64,000 bases of DNA from Kiritimatiellales bacterium (GTDB lineage: Bacteria; Verrucomicrobiota; Kiritimatiellia; Kiritimatiellales; Pontiellaceae): NCBI GenBank assembly GCA_003246265.1, contig QKAU01000067.1, positions 1 to 64,000 of the forward strand. Direction: 5' to 3'. The position numbers were made by a program, and so were the translations under genes. Under the pieces are notes generated by a model. It was given only the letters and a program-made list of their open reading frames with translations. It had not been told where the DNA came from and made no database searches. This document shows, piece by piece, positions 17,427 to 24,185 of the stretch (position 1 is its first letter; each line of letters opens with the position of its first letter).

Positions 17427-17457
17427 TTGACAGGTTTTTTTTGTAAAGTTGTATAAT
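17427..17457 (+). promoter_or_regulatory. Consensus promoter hexamers directed into the 3' end of the DUF1080 gene
   Basis: TTGACA (17427-17432) and TATAAT (17452-17457) are both perfect, with a 19-bp spacer that is longer than ideal. The only downstream gene on this strand is far away, so transcription would run antisense to the DUF1080 gene. Confidence 0.35.
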
Positions 17458-17479
17458 GCTGAAGGCTATTTATTTACGC

Positions 17480-18304
17480 CTAGCGCTTCCCGTCAACGTC
17501 CAGCTCCCGGATCCAGATATTGCGGAACCGGGTCGGGTTCGAATGGTCCTGCAACACGAGTGGCGCCTTGCCGTGCGCCCGGTAGACCGGAAGCTTCTTG
17601 TGGGAGGTGGGGCCAAGGATCTCGGTCCTGTGCTGCACCACCACCCCGTTGAGGAAGACGGTGGCGCAGGCCGGCGAAACCAGGGCATCGCCCTCGAAGC
17701 GGGGAGCTTCAAAAACGATGTCGTATACCTGCCAGTCGCCGGGCGGCCGGCAGGCATTGACCATGGGCGGAGTCTGGCCATAGATGCTGCCCGTTGTTCC
17801 GTCCGCATAGGTGCGGTTCTTATAGCCGTCGAGCACCTGGATTTCATACAACCCCATCAGGAACACGCCGCTGTTGCCCCTGTTCTGGGAATCCCCCCGG
17901 GGGGGATTTTCGGTCTGCCACTCGATATGCAGCTGGCAGTCGCCAAAGGCCTGCCGCGACCGGATCGCGCCGCTCTCCGTGCACTCCACATATCCCTTCT
18001 CCACCTTCCACAGCGCCCTGCCCTCCGGATTGTAGCGCCCCTTCGCCGGGTCGTCCTGCTTCGTTCCGATCCACTGGTCAAGACCTGTTCCGTCGAAGAG
18101 CACGATGGCGTCGGAAGGCGGCGATGCGGTCGTCCCGCCCGGCGCCACGACCACCGGCTGGGGCCGGTCGATGTCGTGCACGCGCCAGCCCGAAGGCAGG
18201 ACAGGCGTGTTGGTATAGCCAACCACGATCGTCGCCGGGGCGGCCGCGTAGAGTGCCGGACCGGCAAGGCCAACCACCAGCAGGATAGAAGGCAGGCGTT
18301 TCAT
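17480..18304 (-). CDS. Secreted DUF1080 (3-keto-disaccharide hydrolase-type) protein
   Basis: The 274-residue protein starts with a signal peptide (MKRLPSILLVVGLAGPALYA, cleavage probably before AAPA) and a short spacer, then a single concanavalin-like DUF1080 domain. Seen in it: LFDGTGLDQWIG, WKVEKGYVECTE, DCQLHIEWQTE, GNSGVFLMGLYEIQVLD, and the closing segment VLQDHSNPTRFRNIWIREL. Family members cleave 3-keto-glycosides in periplasmic sugar degradation and are abundant in PVC bacteria. It begins 13 bases after trpB2 and is probably co-transcribed, an unusual pairing. The upstream extension of the frame to 18415 overlaps trpB2 and is not used. Confidence 0.85.
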   Translation of the reverse strand: MKRLPSILLVVGLAGPALYAAAPATIVVGYTNTPVLPSGWRVHDIDRPQPVVVAPGGTTASPPSDAIVLFDGTGLDQWIGTKQDDPAKGRYNPEGRALWKVEKGYVECTESGAIRSRQAFGDCQLHIEWQTENPPRGDSQNRGNSGVFLMGLYEIQVLDGYKNRTYADGTTGSIYGQTPPMVNACRPPGDWQVYDIVFEAPRFEGDALVSPACATVFLNGVVVQHRTEILGPTSHKKLPVYRAHGKAPLVLQDHSNPTRFRNIWIRELDVDGKR

Positions 18305-18317
18305 AGGGGATCTCATT

Positions 18318-19682
18318 TTACGGGGTGGGAAGGCCGTCCATGGAGGCCTTGGAGCGGGCCAGCAACTCTTCGGGAAGCGGGTAGTCCTGGAGCTTTCCAT
18401 CAAGATACGCCTCATAGCCCTTCAGGTCCATCAGGCCGTGGCCGGACCAGTTCATCAGGATCGTCCGCTGCTTCCCCTCCTCCTTGGCGCGTTTCGCCTC
18501 GCGGATGGTCTGCGCAATGGCATGCGAGGTTTCGGGGGCGGAGATGAACCCCTCGGTGCGGGCGAAGAGCACGGCCGCCTCGTAGCATTCGGTCTGGCCG
18601 ATGGCGGTAGCCTCGATGTGCCCTTCGTTCATGGCATGGCTCACCATGGGGGCCATGCCGTGGTAGCGCAGGCCGCCGGCGTGCAGCGGCGGCGGCACGA
18701 AGGTATGGCCGAGGCTGTGCATCGGCAGTAGCGGCGTCATCATGGCGACGTCGCCCGAATCGTAGCGGTATTCGGCACGGGTGAGGGTCGGGCAGGCCTC
18801 CGGTTCGGTGGCGACAATGCGGATGTCCGCCCCGTGCATCCGGTCGTTGATGAACGGGAAGGCGATGCCTGCGAAATTGGAGCCCCCGCCCGCGCAGCCG
18901 ATAATGACGTCTGGATAGTCGCCCATCTTCTTCATCTGGTTCTGCGCCTCGAGGCCGATCACGGTCTGGTGGAGCATGACATGGTTGAGCACCGAACCCA
19001 GCGCGTAGCGGGTGTCCTCCCGCTGCACGCACTCCTCGATGGCTTCCGAGATGGCGATGCCCAGGCTGCCGGGAGTGTCGGGGTCCTCCGCCAGGATCTT
19101 GCGTCCGACCGCGGTATCCAGACTCGGGCTGGCGACGCAGTTCCCTCCCCACGTGCGCATCATCACCTTCCGGAACGGCTTCTGGTCGAAGCTGATCCGT
19201 ACCATGAACACCTTGCATTCGATGCCGCCGACCATGGCGCAGGCAAAGGAGAGGGCCGACCCCCACTGCCCCGCCCCGGTTTCGGTGGTCAGCTTCTTGA
19301 TGCCGAACTGCTTGTTGTACCACGCCTGGGCGATGGCGGTGTTGGGCTTGTGGGATCCGGCAGGCGACACGCCTTCGTTCTTGTAGTAGATCTTCGCGGG
19401 CGTGCCGAGCGCCTGTTCCAGGCGGCGCGCCCGATAGAGCGGGGTCGGGCGCCAGATCTTCAGGAACCCCATGATTTCATCGGGAATATCGATCCAGCGC
19501 TCGGTGCTGACTTCCTGCTCGATCAGGTTCATCGGGAAGACGGGCGCCAGCGCCTCCGGACCGATGGGCTTGCCCGCGATGTCTACCGGGGGCGGCATCG
19601 GCTTCTCGAAATCGGCCGCCAGGTTGTACCATTGCCGCGGCAGTTCATCCTCAGTCAGTACGATCTTGATCATTTCGCTCAT
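18318..19682 (-). CDS. TrpB2-type tryptophan synthase beta chain-like PLP enzyme
   Basis: A PLP enzyme of fold type II. The 454 residues and the N-terminal insert before the catalytic region identify the TrpB2 group rather than the TrpA-coupled TrpB1. Visible: RPTPLYRARRLEQAL, the PLP-lysine segment GVSPAGSHKPNTA, TETGAGQWGSAL, and the phosphate-binding loop IIGCAGGGSNFAG. It likely makes tryptophan from indole and serine, perhaps salvaging indole, since no trpA is present here. A 15-bp palindrome overlaps its -10 region. Confidence 0.93.
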   Translation of the reverse strand: MSEMIKIVLTEDELPRQWYNLAADFEKPMPPPVDIAGKPIGPEALAPVFPMNLIEQEVSTERWIDIPDEIMGFLKIWRPTPLYRARRLEQALGTPAKIYYKNEGVSPAGSHKPNTAIAQAWYNKQFGIKKLTTETGAGQWGSALSFACAMVGGIECKVFMVRISFDQKPFRKVMMRTWGGNCVASPSLDTAVGRKILAEDPDTPGSLGIAISEAIEECVQREDTRYALGSVLNHVMLHQTVIGLEAQNQMKKMGDYPDVIIGCAGGGSNFAGIAFPFINDRMHGADIRIVATEPEACPTLTRAEYRYDSGDVAMMTPLLPMHSLGHTFVPPPLHAGGLRYHGMAPMVSHAMNEGHIEATAIGQTECYEAAVLFARTEGFISAPETSHAIAQTIREAKRAKEEGKQRTILMNWSGHGLMDLKGYEAYLDGKLQDYPLPEELLARSKASMDGLPTP

Positions 19683-19726
19683 GGCCTCTCCCCTGCTCTT
19701 GATTGTTGAAGGCTAAAACCGGAACA

Positions 19727-19755
19727 GGATAAGCCTTATCCCGCGTGAAGGTCAA
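19727..19755 (-). promoter_or_regulatory. trpB2 promoter with an overlapping palindromic operator
   Basis: On the minus strand TTGACC (19755-19750), 17 bp, TTATCC (19732-19727). The perfect dyad GGATAAG-C-CTTATCC (19727-19741) covers the -10, the position of a repressor site. The regulator is unknown. Confidence 0.45.
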
Positions 19756-19778
19756 GGGGCCCCCGCGACAATCCCCGC

Positions 19779-20189
19779 CTAGAGGTCCCAGCCCTTCCCG
19801 GCCAGCGCGGCGACCAGCGGATCGGGGGCGATCGGCCGCCCATTCCGGGTCAGGACGGCGGTAACCTGCGCCTCCAGCATCGTCGTCCCATCCACCCTGC
19901 GCACGATGGACTGGTCGAACACGAAGCGCAGGCGCCCCTGCCTGCGCATGCCGAGCGCCACGGTGAAGCGGTCGCCAGGCCGGAGCGGCTGCCGGTAGTC
20001 GATTTCGATGCGCGTGACGACGGCATCGATCCCGTCGCGGCAGAGTTGCGCAAACCCGAGGCCGATGGCATCGAGGAATTCGTGGCGGCAGTGTTCCAGG
20101 TAGTTCTGGTAGACCGCGTTGTTGACGATGCCTTGGAGGTCGCACTCGTAGTCCCGCACCGCCATCTCGATTTCAAACCGCTGCTCCAT
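19779..20189 (-). CDS. Acyl-CoA thioesterase of the 4HBT (YbgC/FadM-like) family
   Basis: The 136-residue hotdog-fold protein has the family signature DYECDLQGIVNNAVYQNYLEHCRHEF near residues 13-38, where the Asp-x-x-G-x-V/H-N pattern holds the catalytic Asp region. DYRQPLRPGDRF follows. The start ATG shares one base with the rsgA stop (TGATG) and has GGAGGG upstream, so it is co-translated with rsgA. Acyl-CoA hydrolysis is the family activity; the substrate is not predictable. Confidence 0.85.
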   Translation of the reverse strand: MEQRFEIEMAVRDYECDLQGIVNNAVYQNYLEHCRHEFLDAIGLGFAQLCRDGIDAVVTRIEIDYRQPLRPGDRFTVALGMRRQGRLRFVFDQSIVRRVDGTTMLEAQVTAVLTRNGRPIAPDPLVAALAGKGWDL

Positions 20190-21268
20190 CAGCCCTCCCC
20201 ATCCGCGTCGTTCGAACCGTGCTTCCTGGAGCGGTGGAACCGGCCCGACTCCCTGGCCTTCCACCGCCTTTCCCGCGCCGCCCGCCCATGGTGACCCGCC
20301 TCGCGCAGCAACCGGATGAAGTTGCGGTAGCGCGCCTCCGGCACTTCCCCGCGGCCCAGGGCAGCCAGCACGGCGCAATCCGGCGTGTTTTCGTGCGTGC
20401 AGTCGGCGAACCGGCACCCCTCCGCCAAGGCCGCGATGTCGTCGAACGTCTCCACCAGCCCCTCGGCGGCATCGAGCTGGCCCAGCTCGCGCATGCCCGG
20501 CGTGTCGACGACCAGGGCCCCGTTGTCGAGCACGATCAGCTCGCGCCAAGTGGTGGAATGGAGGCCCTTGCCGTCGGATTCGCGGACCGGCAGGGTGAAG
20601 AGGTACTCCTCCTCCCCTAGCAGGTGGTTGAGCAGGGTGGTCTTTCCTCCGCCGGAGGAGCCGATGATGCAATAGGTGTTGCCGGGCCTGAAGAGGGCCA
20701 TGACCCCATCCAGGCCGGTGCCATCCTCGTTGCTGAAGGCGTACCGCTCAACGCCGGGCAGCCGCCGCCCGATCTCCTCGAGCCGCTCCTCCAGTGCCGC
20801 GGGATCAAGCAGGTCGGTCTTGCTGAGCAGCAGCACCGGCTTGATGCCGCTTTCATTGACCATCACGAGGTAGCGCTCGAGGCGCTGCAGGTTGTAGCCC
20901 GGCCCGACGGTCTGCATGATGAAGGCGAGATCGATGTTGGCCGCGATCAACTGGGGGCGCACGGCGCGCCCCGCGGTCTTCCGCACCAGGGCGGAGCGCC
21001 GGTCCAGGAGCCGCTGCACGGTGCCGAAGTCGTCGGTGCCGAAATCCTTGACCAGCACCCAGTCGCCCACGGTGGGATAATCGAGCCTGGAGCGCGCCTG
21101 GTGGCGCAGCCGCCCGCTCATCTTGGCGGTGCAGGTCGTCTCGCCGTCGCACACTTCGCACTCGCCCTTGTGGATCGCCGATACCCGCGCCGGCACCAGG
21201 CCGGACTCCGTTTCCGGATCGACCTGCCGGGCGAACCATGCGCTATAGCCAAACTCTTCGGGCGTCAT
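20189..21268 (-). CDS. rsgA: Ribosome small-subunit-dependent GTPase RsgA
   Basis: A late 30S assembly GTPase. The 359-residue protein has an OB domain, a circularly permuted GTPase domain and a C-terminal zinc knuckle. The G motifs occur in permuted order: LLSKTDL (G4), then IIGSSGGGKTTLLNHLLG (G1) and DTPGMRELG (G3). The zinc ligands lie in GCRFADCTHENTPDCAV. The C-terminus is very basic (RRWKARESGRFHRSRKHG), fitting RNA contact. A Cys cluster in the N-terminal part (GECEVCDGETTC) is unusual and might bind metal. Confidence 0.95.
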   Translation of the reverse strand: MTPEEFGYSAWFARQVDPETESGLVPARVSAIHKGECEVCDGETTCTAKMSGRLRHQARSRLDYPTVGDWVLVKDFGTDDFGTVQRLLDRRSALVRKTAGRAVRPQLIAANIDLAFIMQTVGPGYNLQRLERYLVMVNESGIKPVLLLSKTDLLDPAALEERLEEIGRRLPGVERYAFSNEDGTGLDGVMALFRPGNTYCIIGSSGGGKTTLLNHLLGEEEYLFTLPVRESDGKGLHSTTWRELIVLDNGALVVDTPGMRELGQLDAAEGLVETFDDIAALAEGCRFADCTHENTPDCAVLAALGRGEVPEARYRNFIRLLREAGHHGRAARERRWKARESGRFHRSRKHGSNDADGEG

Positions 21269-21426
21269 TCAGGCTTCCGGTTGCAAGGATTCGCCAAGGA
21301 ATAGCATGATCGGCGCGTGGAGCAAACGGCGAAAAACGACAGAAACACCCCTCGGCTCGCTCTCCGCTCCGCTTGCGGAGAGGCCGCGTTTCGCAGAGTG
21401 CCAGGTTCCGGTTGGCCCAAGGTTTT

Positions 21427-21663
21427 CTACGCGACCGCCTTGCCACGCAGGAGTTCGACGACAACGTCGTCGCCATAGTAGGCCTTGGCCTGGGTTTCCA
21501 GTTGTTCAAGCACCTCCTCGACCGAATCGCCGAACGAGGGTTCCATGCCGATCAACCGCCCGCGCCAGTGGCGGGTTGCATCAATCCGGATATATCCCTC
21601 GGAAAGCTGCATGCCGTCAACCGGGTGAACGATGACCTCCTCCTCTGTGCCATTCCGCTTCAT
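21427..21663 (-). CDS. Small protein of unknown function
   Basis: A 78-residue protein that I cannot assign. Its sequence is mixed alpha/beta in character: a strand-like first part (EEEVIVHPVDGMQL) and a helical second part (SVEEVLEQLETQAKAYYG) ending VVVELLRGKAVA. The ATG at 21663 is supported by GAGAGGGTGA about 7 bases upstream. A strong promoter with an operator-like dyad stands directly before it (21671-21714), which argues that this is a real, regulated gene. The longer frame to 21849 runs through that promoter and is rejected. Confidence 0.55.
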   Translation of the reverse strand: MKRNGTEEEVIVHPVDGMQLSEGYIRIDATRHWRGRLIGMEPSFGDSVEEVLEQLETQAKAYYGDDVVVELLRGKAVA

Positions 21664-21670
21664 GCCATTC

Positions 21671-21714
21671 ACCCTCTCTAGAGGGTGTATATGCCTGCCG
21701 CGGAGGCGATGCAA
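21671..21714 (-). promoter_or_regulatory. Promoter with a start-site dyad for the 78-residue gene
   Basis: On the minus strand TTGCAT (21714-21709), 17 bp, TATACA (21691-21686). The inverted repeat ACCCTCT-CT-AGAGGGT (21671-21686) spans the expected transcription start and includes the ribosome binding site. It could be a repressor site or an RNA hairpin. Confidence 0.5.
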
Positions 21715-21799
21715 CCCCTTTTTCAGCCTGTTTGCACAATGCCGCAAATCGCTTGTTAAAAGCGCTTTCCGACAGCGGACAACCAGGAAATACGGCGGA

Positions 21800-22951
21800 C
21801 TAATACGCTTCCACAACGGGGCTGTCGAGGTTTCCGATGGCGGCCGCATCCGGATCGTCGCGCGGAACCGGCGACAGCGGGACGCTCACCTGCGCGGGGG
21901 AGCTGGGGCCGACACCGATGACGTAGGAGCGGTAGCCCTGCATCTTGATCTCGAAGACGCGCTCGTTCTCCACCACGGTGGTGAACGGGGCATCGCCAAG
22001 CTTCTCCAGCCCGCCCAGCCGGTAGACCTCGCCGCCGGGCGGATCGGTCTGGATCGTCTTGTACGGAATCGCCTCGAGATCGACCCGCAGCGATCGCGGC
22101 GAGGCCGGCGATACCGCGACGGAGCGGTCGTAGCAGCCCTCCTTCTTGATCTCGAAAAGGGCGTCGCCGTCGATCTCCACCGTGTAGGGGACTTCACCCA
22201 GCCGTTCGATGCCGCCCGCGCGATAGACCTGGGCCCCGGGCGGACCGGTCAGCGTGACGCGCGTGAGCGGCTCGAGCTCGATCTGCACGAGCGCCGGCTC
22301 GTTCCGGCTGATCAGGACCTGCATGGGCCTGCAGCCGGGCAACCGGTACTCGAGCGCGCTGCCGGCCTCGACCATCAGGGTGACCGGCGTGATGCCGATC
22401 AGTTCCCCCGCGATGCGGTCGTAGATCTCGACCGGACCCTGGCGCGACGAGAACGATATCTTGCGGTAGAAGGCGGACTTGTAGCCCGAGAGCGATTCCA
22501 GTTCGAACAGGTGGTTCTGGTTCGGCACCACGTCGCGCTCGATCGTTTCGAAGCCGTCGAGCCGGACCTGCACGTGGGCGGGCTTCTTCAGGAAGAGGCT
22601 GCAGGGCGTCGTGCCGAGCTCCTCGCCGGTTTCCGTGTCGACGATCGACGCCCCCTTGGGCAGGGTGTCGACGCGCGTGCGGCCAATCCACTGGAGGTTG
22701 ATGTGCTGGCGCTTCGGGGCGAGCGAAGAGACGTAGACCTCCTCCTCGACATAGCCGTAGCGCTTGAGCGTGAAACGCCGCGCTCCGGATACCAGGTTGA
22801 AGGCGTACGGGGTCGTCCCGAGGCGCTCGCCGTTTTCATAGATATCGGCCACCGGCGCCGAGGTCAGCTCGAACGAGGAGCATCCCGCGGAGAGAAGCGC
22901 GGGCAGCAGCAGGAGCCATGCTGCGCGGACAAATCCGTCTCTGGTTTTCAC
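21800..22951 (-). CDS. Lipoprotein with five PEGA repeats
   Basis: The 383-residue protein starts at GTG 22951 with GGAGG 7 bases before it. A lipoprotein signal ends at LLSAGCSS (lipid-bearing Cys). Five successive PEGA-like units of about 70 residues fill the rest. Each shows the pattern strand, Y/I-E-x-G-x-x-LGxTP, strand: YENGERLGTTPYAF, DTETGEELGTTPCSL, DRIAGELIGITPVTL, AGGIERLGEVPYTV and LGGLEKLGDAPFTT. PEGA domains occur in surface proteins and are thought to bind peptidoglycan or other surface polymers. It follows the MotB/ExbD-like gene by 19 bases, so it is probably the envelope-side partner of that motor pair. Confidence 0.85.
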   Translation of the reverse strand: MKTRDGFVRAAWLLLLPALLSAGCSSFELTSAPVADIYENGERLGTTPYAFNLVSGARRFTLKRYGYVEEEVYVSSLAPKRQHINLQWIGRTRVDTLPKGASIVDTETGEELGTTPCSLFLKKPAHVQVRLDGFETIERDVVPNQNHLFELESLSGYKSAFYRKISFSSRQGPVEIYDRIAGELIGITPVTLMVEAGSALEYRLPGCRPMQVLISRNEPALVQIELEPLTRVTLTGPPGAQVYRAGGIERLGEVPYTVEIDGDALFEIKKEGCYDRSVAVSPASPRSLRVDLEAIPYKTIQTDPPGGEVYRLGGLEKLGDAPFTTVVENERVFEIKMQGYRSYVIGVGPSSPAQVSVPLSPVPRDDPDAAAIGNLDSPVVEAY

Positions 22952-22970
22952 AACAACACCTCCACAGGGA

Positions 22971-24182
22971 CTAGCGGTGCGGGTTTTCGATCGTAAGCCG
23001 GTCGAACCCAAGGCGGTCGAGGAAATCGGCATAGAACCACTTGGGCGGGTCGGGCTGTTCCCGTTCAAAGTGGTGGATGTAGGCCGCCCACGCCTCCGGG
23101 TAGGCCAGCAGGGGCGGGAAGACGCCCGACTGGTTGTTCGCCAATCGCCCTTCGAGCAGCGCCTCGGAGGCCCGGGTCTGCACCAGGGCGTTCCGCGCCC
23201 GCTCCTCGATGCGTTCCGCCGGACACCCGGCCTGTGCCAGCCGCACCCTGAGCCCATCCAGCGCCGGCCCGCCGCCGTTCGGAAACGCGTATTCGCGGTA
23301 GGCTTCCGCACAGGCGGAGAAACCCTCCTGCTCGAAGAATTCGATGCGCCGGTTGGTGCGCCTGGCCACGTCGCTCCACGCCTCGCCAAGGAAGACGATC
23401 TCGGTCAATCCGGAGGAGAACCCGCCAAGCCAGGCGAGCGAGCCGTCGTCGAGCGCATCGGGCAGCTTGTAGGCCGCATGGCCGATAATGATGAAATGCT
23501 CCTCGCCGGACGGGGTTTGTACGGTGCTGGTTTCGACGAAGACCTGGGTGCGTGCATGGCTGTACTCTTCGGGGCGGCGGGTCGGATAGACCGGACCGCC
23601 GTAGACCGGCCAGATGGAGGCGAGCAGCTGCCGGGTCAGGCTGCGGTCCGCGTTGGCCCGGTAGCCGGAAGGCAGCGCCGGCTCGTAGACCATCTGCTTG
23701 TCGAGGATGGAGGGCAGCAGCAGGGCCGTCTGGCGTCCGTCCGCCATGAACGATCCGGGATTGATGCCCGGGGCCACCTCGAGGAACCGGGCGAGCGGCA
23801 GGTCCTGCTGCTGCGCGAAGGTTTCGTCTTCCCCCAGCGCCACCGTCCCGCCTTCGCGCACATCCGTGGCGATGAGCGCCAGCGAGGGGCTGAAGAGATG
23901 GACGGCCACGTAGGGCTGGCCGGAAAACAGCGCACGTTCCACCGCCAGCTCCGGCACGGTGGTCGCGCCGAAGTCCGGCACCGTGCATTCCAGGTGCAGC
24001 GAGGGCCGCATGACACCCCCGCTGAACTTGCTGCGGTTGATCTGCACATTGAGGTTCTGGGTGATGCTGATCGCCAGCAGCGTTACCAGCAGCAGTGCCA
24101 CCGCCAGGGTGCACAGCGCAATATCCGAGAACGATTCGAAGATCGTTCCCTGCTCCTCTTCGAACTGGAAATCGTCGTCCAC
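22971..24182 (-). CDS. MotB/ExbD-like inner-membrane protein with a large periplasmic domain
   Basis: The 403-residue protein has a short acidic cytoplasmic N-terminus and one transmembrane helix at about residues 20-43 (DIALCTLAVALLLVTLLAISI). An Asp at the start of the helix (residue 20) matches the proton-carrying Asp of MotB, ExbD and TolR. The remaining ~360 residues are periplasmic; I see no OmpA-like peptidoglycan-binding motif. It starts with GTG at 24182, three bases after the upstream channel gene. The size of the periplasmic region is far above ExbD/TolR (~140 residues). The motor role is inferred from the helix and the partner. Confidence 0.7.
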   Translation of the reverse strand: MDDDFQFEEEQGTIFESFSDIALCTLAVALLLVTLLAISITQNLNVQINRSKFSGGVMRPSLHLECTVPDFGATTVPELAVERALFSGQPYVAVHLFSPSLALIATDVREGGTVALGEDETFAQQQDLPLARFLEVAPGINPGSFMADGRQTALLLPSILDKQMVYEPALPSGYRANADRSLTRQLLASIWPVYGGPVYPTRRPEEYSHARTQVFVETSTVQTPSGEEHFIIIGHAAYKLPDALDDGSLAWLGGFSSGLTEIVFLGEAWSDVARRTNRRIEFFEQEGFSACAEAYREYAFPNGGGPALDGLRVRLAQAGCPAERIEERARNALVQTRASEALLEGRLANNQSGVFPPLLAYPEAWAAYIHHFEREQPDPPKWFYADFLDRLGFDRLTIENPHR

Positions 24183-24185
24183 GTC

